Positions 18,744 to 28,272 of a DNA stretch of 47,831 nt are shown one piece after another. The position numbers and the translations under genes were made by a program. Under the pieces are notes generated by a model that did no database searches, was not told where the DNA came from, and worked only from the letters and a program-made list of their open reading frames with translations. Each line of letters opens with the position of its first letter. The stretch's first letter is position 1. Source of the DNA: Gammaproteobacteria bacterium (lineage in GTDB: Bacteria; Pseudomonadota; Gammaproteobacteria; Steroidobacterales; Steroidobacteraceae); assembly GCA_030040715.1 (NCBI GenBank), contig JASHTF010000088.1:1-47831 (forward strand). The letters run 5' to 3'.

Positions 18744-18967
18744 CTCCCAGCGCCCCAGCGACCGGGTCGGGCACGGTCGCAACAAGACGAGGGAGCGACG
18801 CAACCTGTGAACAGGTCGCACGCCAGGCGATCTTCGCCCATGGCGCGATACGCCTGGCAGACATTCCCGCGGTGATGGAGGCCTGATGGCGCAGAGAGTC
18901 GCAGCGCTCCGAGCGTGGGCAGTGGCGCGCACGGTTCCAGCGGAATAGATACGCTGGGAGTCAAGTT

Positions 18968-19036
18968 ATGATCGCGCTGCTGGTGCTACTCTTGCTCGCG
19001 GCCGTCGTCGCCTACGACATAGGGAAGCGACCTTGA
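18968..19036 (+). CDS. candidate 22-aa single-TM microprotein
   Basis: MIALLVLLLLAAVVAYDIGKRP* preceded by GGGAG at suitable spacing. Confidence 0.3.
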   Translation: MIALLVLLLLAAVVAYDIGKRP

Positions 19037-19111
19037 TACGCGGTAACCGCAAAGCTCGAGCGCCGTGGTGTCGCGTATGGCATCACCAGGTTGGGCCTGC
19101 GCTTCGAGACG

Positions 19112-19627
19112 TTACTGGGGGCACTCACTGCCTTCGGCATTGAAATTGTCGACCGCCATCGTGATCCGGCCCCAGACTCTCTTCTTGCTCGCCTCGCTGG
19201 CGACGATGCGATGTGTCTCTATCGTGACAAGCGTTGCTTTCATTGGCTGACCGGTTCGCTCCGCTTCCTGCTTGCGCTGGGCGAGATAGGAGCTGATGCA
19301 TTGCTGATAGCGGTTGGCAGCAGCCGTGAATTTCTTCGCCGCCACGAGATCCACCATCAGTTGATCCCGGCTGGCCTTGGTGCCATCCGGTGCCGGTGGC
19401 TCCTGTGGCAGCCAGCAATTGTCGTTCTCGAAGCTCTGTCTCATCCAGGCCGGATCGGGACGGCCTTCGTCACCCGTGCGGCAGATCGCGGCCGACGAAG
19501 CCGCGGTCTGTGGCGGAATGGAAAATGTGGCGGCACGTTCCGGTGACACCTGCGCCACGAAGCCGAGCAAGAGGGCGCCGGCCACGCCAATAGTGAGCCC
19601 ACCACCCAATTTTTGCGTCCGATCCAT
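19112..19627 (-). CDS. exported protein of unknown function
   Basis: MDRTQKLGGGLTIGVAGALLLGFVAQVSPERAA...; hydrophobic leader followed by hydrophilic Cys-containing domain. Confidence 0.75.
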   Translation of the reverse strand: MDRTQKLGGGLTIGVAGALLLGFVAQVSPERAATFSIPPQTAASSAAICRTGDEGRPDPAWMRQSFENDNCWLPQEPPAPDGTKASRDQLMVDLVAAKKFTAAANRYQQCISSYLAQRKQEAERTGQPMKATLVTIETHRIVASEASKKRVWGRITMAVDNFNAEGSECPQ

Positions 19628-19655
19628 ACAGCGCTTCTCGACTCGCAAAGCAGCA

Positions 19656-19679
19656 GGGGGAGCGTGCTGACGCTCCCCC
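19656..19679 (-). terminator. perfect inverted repeat, possible terminator after the beta-propeller gene
   Basis: GGGGGAGCGT-GCTG-ACGCTCCCCC, 10-bp arms with 4-nt loop, just downstream of the 19690 stop on the minus strand; T-tract poor. Confidence 0.5.
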
Positions 19680-19689
19680 TCTCCCAGCT

Positions 19690-20997
19690 TTACTCGGGAG
19701 CGTAGATCTCGCTGTTACCCAAGAACTTCATCTGCATCAGCTTACTCAGCGGGATCATGCCCTTATAGACGAACTTCTGCACCCGCTGACCACGATAGGT
19801 CTCGGTCGTGAAGATATCGCCCTTGGCGTTGGTCGCGATGCTGTGCAAGGCATAGAACTGACCGGCCTGACGGCCGCCGCCGCCGAGTGCATAGAGCTCC
19901 TTCATGCTCAGGCGGTCGAACACATGGATCTTCTCGTTTGCACCGTCCGCGATGTACATGAATCTCTGCCGCGGATCACGGGAGAAGGCGATCTCCCAGA
20001 TTGAACCGTCGCCCCTGGTGTTGGTCTCCAACGTGTACTGTTTCACGTAGGTACCGTCATCCTTGAATACCTGCATGCGGTTGTTGGTGCGGTCGCAGAC
20101 ATAGATCAAGCCGTCATTCGAAGGCTCGGCGCAATGCACCGGGTTGCCGAACTGTGGTGAGTTCACGTCATAGTGAGGGACGGGATCGTCGGTCGGTGGC
20201 CTCCCGTAAGCGCCCCACATGCGCTTGAACTTCAATGTGACCGGGTCAAACACCGCAACGCGGTGATTGCCATAACCGTCAGCGGCAACCAACTCGTTGG
20301 TGCCGGGGATGAAGCGGACCATCGCCACGCCCTTCACATTCTCGGTATCCAGACTCCCCTTGCTGGCATCGGCCCTACCGATCTCACCCAGAAATTTACC
20401 ATCGTGGCTGAGCTTCAGAATGAAGTCATCATGATAGGGGACGTTGGCACCGCTCGCGTAAGGCGGAGGCTGCGGCCCCATGCCGCGGCGTGGAAACTGC
20501 TCTGCGCTGCCTGGCGCATAGGGCGCGGGCTGCGCCGCGCCATTGCCCCCCAACCAGACATTGCCATCTCTGTCGACGGTGATGCCGTGATTGGAGCTGG
20601 GCCAGTCATGGCCTTCAACCTTGCCGAACGAATTGATCACATTGCCCGCCGGATCGAATTCCAGAACGTCCGGCGCGGCAGTGCAGCAATCGGCTTCGCC
20701 GCGGGTTGTATACGACTCCATACGCTCTAGCGTACCCGGCCGATGGACGATCCAGACGTCGCCGTGCGAATCGATCGAAACACCGACGGTCTGGCCGAGC
20801 CGCCAATGATGCGGAAGTGGTCTGGGCCAATAAGGATCGGCTTCAAAATACGGCACCATCGGATCGGCCGTCTGGGCCTCGGCGCGACCGATGAAATGCC
20901 CACTGACGGCCGCAAGACCCAAACCCAAGACGGCGACCAGGCCGACGAGGTTTGCACTCAGCAATGATTTGCCGAGCCGAGCAGGTTTGAATTTCAC
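19690..20997 (-). CDS. exported NHL-repeat / six-bladed beta-propeller protein (PAL-like)
   Basis: Leader VKFKPARLGKSLLSANLVGLVAVLGLGLAAVSG; blades VSIDSHGDVWIVHRPG, ITVDRDGNVWLGG, DGLIYVCDRTNNRMQVF, SIATNAKGDIFTTET. GTG start at 20997 preceded by AGGGGG. Confidence 0.88.
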   Translation of the reverse strand: MKFKPARLGKSLLSANLVGLVAVLGLGLAAVSGHFIGRAEAQTADPMVPYFEADPYWPRPLPHHWRLGQTVGVSIDSHGDVWIVHRPGTLERMESYTTRGEADCCTAAPDVLEFDPAGNVINSFGKVEGHDWPSSNHGITVDRDGNVWLGGNGAAQPAPYAPGSAEQFPRRGMGPQPPPYASGANVPYHDDFILKLSHDGKFLGEIGRADASKGSLDTENVKGVAMVRFIPGTNELVAADGYGNHRVAVFDPVTLKFKRMWGAYGRPPTDDPVPHYDVNSPQFGNPVHCAEPSNDGLIYVCDRTNNRMQVFKDDGTYVKQYTLETNTRGDGSIWEIAFSRDPRQRFMYIADGANEKIHVFDRLSMKELYALGGGGRQAGQFYALHSIATNAKGDIFTTETYRGQRVQKFVYKGMIPLSKLMQMKFLGNSEIYAPE

Positions 20998-21252
20998 ACT
21001 ACCCCCTATTAGGAATTTGTTGTGAGGCGACGGAGCGTAGCGCGAATCTCTGCTGTGTGTCCAGAACGCGAACACTCGCTCGAGCTTAGCAACTGCCGGG
21101 AAACCTGCTGTATTTCTGTCGCCGCTTCTTCCGCATCCTTGAGCCGCACAGAAGGTAGAGCCGATGCGCTGTGCCCGACTGCGCTCGTCTACATTTATAA
21201 TTATACTCGGCCAGCAGATCAGGGCTCTAGTTCCAGCCACGGTCATGAGCCG

Positions 21253-21858
21253 ATGCCCAACACCAAACAAGCGCTAGCCTCCTATCTGCTGTTGGCCGCA
21301 GCCGTCGCAGGAGGACTGCTGTGGTACGAGCGCGAGACCCTGCCACAACTTGGGCAGACGCATGTCGGTGGGCAAATTACGCTGGGCGGCGACTACCGGC
21401 TGACCGACCAAGATGGCAGATCACGTTCCAGCACCGACTTTCTTGGTAAATATCAGCTGATCTATTTCGGATACACTCTCTGCCCTGATGTGTGCCCCAC
21501 GACACTGGCGATCATCGCCGCAGCGATGGACAAGCTCGGACCCACACAGAACCGGATAGTGCCGATCTTCGTCAGCATCGATCCAGAACGCGACAAACCT
21601 GCTGCCTTGAAAACCTATCTTGCCTGGTTCGGCCCGCGTTTTGTGGGCTTGACCGGTACACCCGAGCAGATTGCGCGGATTGAAGGGGAATTTCGCGTGT
21701 ACGCAAGGAAACAGTCGTTGCAGGGCGGCGGCTACAGCATAGATCATTCCAGCGTGATCTATTTGATCGGACCAGACGGCAAGCTTGTCTCAGTCTACGA
21801 CGATGCAGCCTCGCCTGCGGATCTGGCCAAAGATATACGGCGGCGACTGGCAGGTTGA
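21253..21858 (+). CDS. SCO1/SenC family copper chaperone-like protein
   Basis: YFGYTLCPDVCPTTLAII (CxxxC), FVSIDPERDKP, YSIDHSSVIYLIGPDG; N-terminal TM anchor. Confidence 0.93.
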   Translation: MPNTKQALASYLLLAAAVAGGLLWYERETLPQLGQTHVGGQITLGGDYRLTDQDGRSRSSTDFLGKYQLIYFGYTLCPDVCPTTLAIIAAAMDKLGPTQNRIVPIFVSIDPERDKPAALKTYLAWFGPRFVGLTGTPEQIARIEGEFRVYARKQSLQGGGYSIDHSSVIYLIGPDGKLVSVYDDAASPADLAKDIRRRLAG

Positions 21859-22173
21859 TCCAGCGACCGTTGCCGAAGGCCGCGGCAGTGCACGTATCGC
21901 TTGCTTTCGGGTCGGAATGTGCAGCCGATCGGCCAATCGATAGAGCCAGTTGTTGACAGCGGGATTGGACAGGTCGAAGCCGTTCATGACGTCTATCTCG
22001 ATACGCCCGATGCGGGCTCCGGATGCGACGAGCTGCGCATCACTCGGAATCTTGGCCTCCGGAGGGATTTGCAGCGACGGAGGAATGCTGTACGCAGGCG
22101 GTGGGCCCAGCTGAAGCGCGAAGCTTGGCGCCACGGCGAGCAGGCAGAGCAGAAGCAGTCGCGTCCGGCGCAT
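21790..22173 (-). pseudogene. probable truncated Omp85/BamA-like outer-membrane protein N-terminus
   Basis: Leader MRRTRLLLLCLLAVAPSFA then IGRIEIDVMNGFDLSNPAVNNWLYRLADRLHIPTRKQAIRA, resembling the N-terminal region of Omp85-like proteins; similarity ends near 21890 and the frame runs into SCO1 antisense. Confidence 0.5.
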
Positions 22174-22489
22174 GGCTGCCAATCGGAATGCGTTGTTGGG
22201 GTTCTTTATCTGCAGAGCGCAAACTTCACGGTCAGATAGCGAGTAGCCGCAAGTAGGCAGTGCCCGCACTCATTGCCGTGGCCGTATCGCCCCTCACGAC
22301 CGCCTGCGCCTCAGCCGCTAGTCCACTTCTCAGCTGCCTCCATGCATAGGGCGCTGGCCTTTTAACGACTACGCTAAGCACAATATCCCAGGGGTATGAC
22401 GGCTCGATCTCAATTCGGGAGAGCGGACCTCCCTGACCAGCGGGTTCGCGACCCGTGCCGGCACGCCGTCACCGTTCGCGGTCCTGACG

Positions 22490-23470
22490 TCAGTTAAATC
22501 GGTCGTTCCAGCGCTTGGATGCGCCGGAATACCAGAAGCGAACCGCGGTAGACGAGGCCGATACAGAATCTGATTGAATTCTTGCGAGGCGCTCGAACAC
22601 ACGTTGCATCGTATTGATACGAGCGAGATAGACGCGGACGTCGTGATCCCCGCAGCGCTGGCCGTCGATCAACCTAAACCCGCGTCTCACGTAGTCCTCG
22701 CCAGCGACCGCGCCGCACAGGTGTATCACCGCAGCCAGCCTCTGCTGCTGTCGAAGTGTGGCGGCGGCCGTTCGGTGCCGCTCGAGCGTGATTGCGACAC
22801 TCCGGTCGAGGTAGGCTGATGTGAGCTCCACGGCGTGACTAGGCACCGCCCGGGTGTACAGGCTATTGAACCAGCACGATCGCCAACTGTTCCAAGGCCC
22901 ATCCTCCGCGACAGCGTGATTGTGAATGCAATAGCGCCTCGCTTCTGCAAACGTTCCGTCGGTAATCTGATACATCCCAACGGCGCTGGAGGCTGGCCGG
23001 TATACCTCGAAGGGCTGTGTCGTCCATGACCACCGCCAGTACGTCCGCACAACCGGATTTCCGGAGCTCTCTACCTGCGCAATCGCCGCGAGCAGCTCGG
23101 GGGTGATTACGTTGGTCGCATACTTTCTAAACAGCGGCGCGTATTGTCGCCACGTTTCGGACGGTGTCTTGTAGAGCGCTCCGCTGACGGGAAAGAACAA
23201 TTCCGATGGCTTACCGATGACCTGATAGACCCAATTGATGGCCAGCGCCAGCGTAAGCACGACCGTTCCGCCAACGATGATCTTCGCGAGCACGGATGCA
23301 TGCCAGTAGGCGCGTCGCCAGCGTCGTCTCAAGTGAGCGTTGGGCCACAGACGTGACGAGCGCAAGCGAGGCGTCTGAATTCTTCCGGTCTTCGGTCGGA
23401 TGCCTCGGGTAGCGCTCGGACGCAGCATCAGGTCAGATCCTACGCTCCAGTAGAGCTGGCACGGCGGCAA
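22490..23470 (-). CDS. lytic transglycosylase SLT-domain protein
   Basis: ITPELLAAIAQVESSGNPV...SSAVGMYQITDGTFAEARRYC; N-terminal TM helix. Confidence 0.85.
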   Translation of the reverse strand: MPPCQLYWSVGSDLMLRPSATRGIRPKTGRIQTPRLRSSRLWPNAHLRRRWRRAYWHASVLAKIIVGGTVVLTLALAINWVYQVIGKPSELFFPVSGALYKTPSETWRQYAPLFRKYATNVITPELLAAIAQVESSGNPVVRTYWRWSWTTQPFEVYRPASSAVGMYQITDGTFAEARRYCIHNHAVAEDGPWNSWRSCWFNSLYTRAVPSHAVELTSAYLDRSVAITLERHRTAAATLRQQQRLAAVIHLCGAVAGEDYVRRGFRLIDGQRCGDHDVRVYLARINTMQRVFERLARIQSDSVSASSTAVRFWYSGASKRWNDRFN

Positions 23471-23700
23471 TCGCTCTCGCCCTCTTCTCCATGCTGCTCA
23501 TCGCGCCTCCCGCCAATGCGCAGACGACGAGCCAACGGACTTCCCGGCAAATTATACAGCGACTGCATCAGCTGGACTCGGGATTGGCCCGAGCGAGGCG
23601 TTGAGCAATTGCAGCAGCTTATTGAACTAATGCAGGGGGTGGGTCAGTGCCTACCTTGACCCAAGCTCATTTGAGCCCGTCGATCGGCCACGAAGCTCGA

Positions 23701-25224
23701 TTAGCCTCGCAGTCGCCGGTATCGGGCGCTGATGCTCGCTTCGGTCGCAGCATCGGCACTGATGCGACTCGTCGCCAGCTTGACTCGGTTGCGCCCGCTG
23801 ATTTTGGCCTCGTAAAGTGCTCGGTCGGCCGCTTCGACCATCTGCCCTGCCACGGTGCCGTCGGTGAGCTCACCGCTGGCAACACCAATGCTGACCGTGA
23901 CTACCGACTCGGGACTGCTGGCATTTTCCAATCGCAGATGCTGTACCGCGGAACGCAATCGCTCGGCGACGACTTGTGCGCCGGCCGCGGTGCTGTCGCG
24001 CAAGAGCACGATGAATTCCTCGCCACCGTAGCGCGCCAGCACGTCATCCGGACGGCCCAGACCACGCTGCAGAGCCCGGGCAACCTCGCGCAGGCAGCCG
24101 TCGCCCACGGGATGGCCATACCGATCATTGAGCAGCTTAAAATGATCGATGTCGATCATCAGGATCGCCTGCGGCGCGGAACGGCGCTCGTCGCGCCAAG
24201 CGCGCACCAGTGCTTCGGTGAAGAAGTGGCGGTTGGGCACGCCGGTCAATGCGTCAGTCCAAGCGATGGTCTGAAGCATGGATGCTTCTCGCCTTAGGGC
24301 TTCCCTGCGCTCGATATGCTGCACCTGGATCAAGGTCGTGCGCACACCAATCCCGAGCACAGCAATCAAGATGCCAACGCAGCCCCAGAGATACTGCACT
24401 CGAATCAAAAGCAAGGACGCCGTGAGCAGCGCGAGTGCCAGCAAGATCGGGCTGCCGCTGCGTACGATGCGTATCAGAGCGGCGTTCACCAAATGCACCG
24501 GCTGAGCCGAGGGAGCGCGTAACGCGAAGCCGCAGAGCACCGCAAAGGCCACCGTGATGATCGTACCGTATTGCGGCCCGAAGGCGGGGTTACCCGCGAA
24601 GTAATGGTCATTGATAAACACAATAACGAAGTAGATGCACAGGTGCACCGCGAGCGCTCGGAACAGGTCGCGTTCGTCGCTGTCCTGGGCCACGTACCAG
24701 CGCACCAGCGCTCCCAAGGCAAGGTAGATGTTTTGGAAATCCAGTAGCCATACCAAGTAGGTCACACCGGCTTCAGTGGGAGCGGCATGGTCGTGGATCA
24801 TGCTCCACGTGTACTGGGAGTACGTGCAGCCAAGCGCGAGGGCGACCAGCGCATCGACCACACGCAGCAGCTGTCGTTGATGCAACCGCCAGTCGCTGGC
24901 GACCAAGAACGTGGTCGGAACCACCGCCAGACTGAAGGCCACCATGCTGGTGCGATACATTTCGTTTTGGTGATGCAGGATCATCTCCTGCCACAGATTG
25001 GCGAATGCACCCACCGCCCAGATGGTCAGTGCCAAAGCGAGGGCATACCAACCAAAGCGGACCGAGGTGGTGTGCGAGCGCCCGCGCCAGAACGTGGCCG
25101 CCGCGGCGAACAGCGGCGCGATCACCATCAGGATATAGGCCGCCGGAGCGGTCACCGTGGGCCCGAAGCAGGTCAGGATGATGAGCTGCAGTAACAGGAA
25201 GGCTATCGGTAGGTACAGCGACAT
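23701..25224 (-). CDS. membrane-bound diguanylate cyclase (GGDEF)
   Basis: 507 aa; TM sensor region, DALTGVPNRHFF, MIDIDHFKLLNDRYGHPVGDGCL, RYGGEEF; RPDD five residues upstream fits an inhibitory I-site. Confidence 0.95.
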   Translation of the reverse strand: MSLYLPIAFLLLQLIILTCFGPTVTAPAAYILMVIAPLFAAAATFWRGRSHTTSVRFGWYALALALTIWAVGAFANLWQEMILHHQNEMYRTSMVAFSLAVVPTTFLVASDWRLHQRQLLRVVDALVALALGCTYSQYTWSMIHDHAAPTEAGVTYLVWLLDFQNIYLALGALVRWYVAQDSDERDLFRALAVHLCIYFVIVFINDHYFAGNPAFGPQYGTIITVAFAVLCGFALRAPSAQPVHLVNAALIRIVRSGSPILLALALLTASLLLIRVQYLWGCVGILIAVLGIGVRTTLIQVQHIERREALRREASMLQTIAWTDALTGVPNRHFFTEALVRAWRDERRSAPQAILMIDIDHFKLLNDRYGHPVGDGCLREVARALQRGLGRPDDVLARYGGEEFIVLLRDSTAAGAQVVAERLRSAVQHLRLENASSPESVVTVSIGVASGELTDGTVAGQMVEAADRALYEAKISGRNRVKLATSRISADAATEASISARYRRLRG

Positions 25225-25493
25225 GAGGCTTCAGGTTCTGACCAGTGCCCTAGGGTAAGAATAGGATGTCTCCCCACACCCGACAGTGATGCAAGGCTGC
25301 TTTGTGTGGCTCGTCGTCGCAGCCATTTGTGCTCGTACCGGCGAGGACCCACACCGTAATGAGCACGGCAGGCGTCTCATCTAGCGCGATATTAGAACAC
25401 ATAAATCAATGCCTTACGACATATTTATAGAGCGAAATCTCTAGGCGTTCGGGACAATGTCCGCGGCGGTCGGCTGCGCCGTCGAGAGCTAGA

Positions 25494-26231
25494 ATGCACC
25501 TGCGCTCCCCGGAGAAGTCAATGAAGAAGATGAAAGGCGCCCTGCCATCGGCCGTCCTTCTTTACGCTGCGCTGTTCTACCCACAGTGGCAAGCGCGAGC
25601 GTCAGCGGCGGAAATGCCCTATCCGGTCATGGCTCCGGTCGATCGGTACCTGATGTCCGAGGGAGCTGAAATCACATTGGCCCGCACCGCTGCTCCACGA
25701 GCGATCTCAGACGGAGCCGAGGTGATGGTACTCGGACGGGAGGGGTACAGGAGCGCGGCCAAGGGCAGGAACGGCTTTCTCTGCCTGGTGGAACGATCAT
25801 GGGGCGCTGCTACCGACGATCGGGACTTCTGGAACCCCAAGGTCCGCGCTCCAATCTGTTTCAATCCACCGGCTGCGCGGACCTTTGCGCCCATCTACCT
25901 CATGAAGACCAAGTTGGTGCTGGCCGGGAGCTCCAAGATGCATCTGGTCGGGGCGATTGCGGCGGCGTTCGACGACAAGGAACTGTCGGCGCTCGAACCC
26001 GGTGCGATGTGCTACATGATGTCGAGAGAGCAGTACCTCAGCGATCTGGCTCACAGTTGGCATCCACATCTGATGTTTTTTGTTTCGGGAAACGCTGGGA
26101 AAAGCTGGGGAGGGAATCTCCCCGGCTCGCCGGTTATAGCGGCAAACGATCCTGAAGAACGGGCAACGATCTTCCTGGTCTGGGTCAGCAGCTGGTCCGA
26201 TGGGACACCCGCTCCGCAGTCAATGCAGTGA
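25494..26231 (+). CDS. exported protein of unknown function
   Basis: MKKMKGALPSAVLLYAALFYPQWQARASAAEMPY... signal-like leader; 245-aa ORF. Confidence 0.75.
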   Translation: MHLRSPEKSMKKMKGALPSAVLLYAALFYPQWQARASAAEMPYPVMAPVDRYLMSEGAEITLARTAAPRAISDGAEVMVLGREGYRSAAKGRNGFLCLVERSWGAATDDRDFWNPKVRAPICFNPPAARTFAPIYLMKTKLVLAGSSKMHLVGAIAAAFDDKELSALEPGAMCYMMSREQYLSDLAHSWHPHLMFFVSGNAGKSWGGNLPGSPVIAANDPEERATIFLVWVSSWSDGTPAPQSMQ

Positions 26232-26826
26232 CTGGTGTTCGAAAACCCTGAGTCGCTGGGATCATCCGCGCCCTTGAGCCCGGAAATATCGGCAAATGGC
26301 AGGTCACCTGGGCCTTCCTTTGGATCACCGACGGCCACGCCGTGCTCACGACACCGGCCAATTCATCGAACGTATACACCGCACAGGCGGAGTGGAACGA
26401 CGCTGCTGCGCCTGCGGCGAGGCAATATCCGGTAGCGATACGCAACCCACGTCTTCTTCGATAGGCTGACCGCCTACTCGTACTGGCTGCCGGAAGTGCC
26501 CTGCGACGGCTCGATCATGTTTGCGCTCTGCGCGCCTTCGCCGCTGGTCACACCGTTCGCTCCAGTCGCGTGTCGAGTCGAGGCGACCACATCAGGGCTG
26601 GAATTCTCGGCACCGTATGGACGGCGTCTAGGCTGAGCTCCCGTAGTCGGGCTCCTCGGATCCCATGCCGCATTGCGGGGCTCGAGTACGGCATCTGAAA
26701 CCTAACGGCGCAATCGTGGGTATTCCATCGGAACGTCCAAAATGGAAGTCACGATTCAATCACCAGGCGCGGGTTCGTTAGTGACACTGCTACGACCCAT
26801 ACCATCGACCAAACGAGTAGGTACCC

Positions 26827-27003
26827 ATGAATCACATTCGCGTAATCGCCCTCCTGGGCGCGATCCTTCTCACGGCCAGTGAGCTCTTCTCTCTCTATTA
26901 CTACACCGCGTGGCTGGTCTCAGAGCATACGAGTCAGGCTGCGGTGCCCGCGCTCATTGCGCAACGGTACTCTCCGGCACAGGGCCGCGATTGCGCATCA
27001 TGA
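26827..27003 (+). CDS. candidate 58-aa small membrane protein
   Basis: Manual translation: MNHIRVIALLGAILLTASELFSLYYYTAWLVSEHTSQAAVPALIAQRYSPAQGRDCAS*; below the length of the supplied ORF track. Confidence 0.5.
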   Translation: MNHIRVIALLGAILLTASELFSLYYYTAWLVSEHTSQAAVPALIAQRYSPAQGRDCAS

Positions 27004-27166
27004 GGTTTCACGTGCGACTCGTACCGATACGACACTTCTATAGCCGAAACGGGATATACAGGATCTGACTAGGTCGTAAGGTACCTTCCCGAGAGGTACA
27101 ATGAGACCTTCCGCTTCGTAAGATGGACGAACTGGGCGAGCGCGCTCCGATATCAGGTGGGCTGAC

Positions 27167-27919
27167 ATGCGAAAGATCAAAATCTTGCTCGTGAGTGGGC
27201 TCTTATTCGGCCCTTGCGGAGCGGCTTTTGCTGCCATTCCGCCCTACGTGACCGCCGCCTTGAGCGACTCGGCGCGTGGCAAGGATGTTGAAGCAGACGC
27301 ACGCCGGCACGCCGCACAACTCGTGGCCTTCGCGCAAGTGAAGCCGGGCGACACGGTCGTCGATCTAATTCCGGGCACCGGATATTGGACGCGCATCTTC
27401 AGCCGGATCGTCGGGCCTCGGGGACATGTCTATATCATCTGGCCCAGCGAATACGTAAAAGAAGACGCTGACGAGCTGGCGCTTACCCAGGCCCTGGTGA
27501 AGGACCCACACTATTCGAACGTCACGCTGCTCATGCAGCCTGCCGCGCAGTTCAGTGTCCCGGTGGCGGCCGATGTCGTGTGGACCTCGCAGAATTATCA
27601 CGACTACCCGGACAAGTTCATGGGGCCGACGGACCCCAGGCTGCTGGACGACGCCGTATTCAAGGCGCTCAAGCCCGGCGGCGTATTCGTCGTCGTCGAT
27701 CATGTCGCCGAGTCGGGCTCAGGCCTGCGTGATACGGACACGTTGCATCGGATCGATCCACAGGTCGTCAAACAGCAAGTGCTTGCCTCAGGCTTCAGGT
27801 TCGACGCCGAGAGTACCGCGCTTCGCAATACCGCGGACAACCACAAGCTGAAGGTATTTGACGCCGCCATCCGTGGCCACACCGATCAGTTCAGCTTCCG
27901 TTTCCGCAGACCTCGATAG
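27167..27919 (+). CDS. signal-peptide-bearing class I SAM-dependent methyltransferase-like protein
   Basis: [22 protein letters not shown] leader; [54 protein letters not shown]. Confidence 0.87.
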   Translation: MRKIKILLVSGLLFGPCGAAFAAIPPYVTAALSDSARGKDVEADARRHAAQLVAFAQVKPGDTVVDLIPGTGYWTRIFSRIVGPRGHVYIIWPSEYVKEDADELALTQALVKDPHYSNVTLLMQPAAQFSVPVAADVVWTSQNYHDYPDKFMGPTDPRLLDDAVFKALKPGGVFVVVDHVAESGSGLRDTDTLHRIDPQVVKQQVLASGFRFDAESTALRNTADNHKLKVFDAAIRGHTDQFSFRFRRPR

Positions 27920-28272
27920 GAACTTTGGTAGAGAAGCGGGCTCGCACCGTGCTCAGCGGGCTCCCGTACGGCCTTTCGAGCGGCGTCTGGGGCGCGAACA
28001 CAAGTCGGACCTACGAGGTCGCCCGTCAAATGCGGACGGATCAGGTCGCCATCGACGCTGCGCCGCAAAATCTGCGCACCCGTTCGGCGGATTCACACAG
28101 TCCGGCTATGGGCGTGAGAACGGTCGCTTTGGGGTCGAAGAGTTCCTTCAATGCAAGGCCCTCCACGGCTGCCATTGATCACAGCGCCCTAGCTTATCTC
28201 GGTGTTGTCCATGAACAGCGTCCACAGATGCCGGACCCATCCCCTCGGCTTCACATTGCAGCTCCCCTGTTC

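Noticed and set aside
18790-18886. C-terminal peptide CEQVARQAIFAHGAIRLADIPAVMEA resembling a gene tail after alaX
   Set aside because: Too short and non-specific to assign to any family with confidence.
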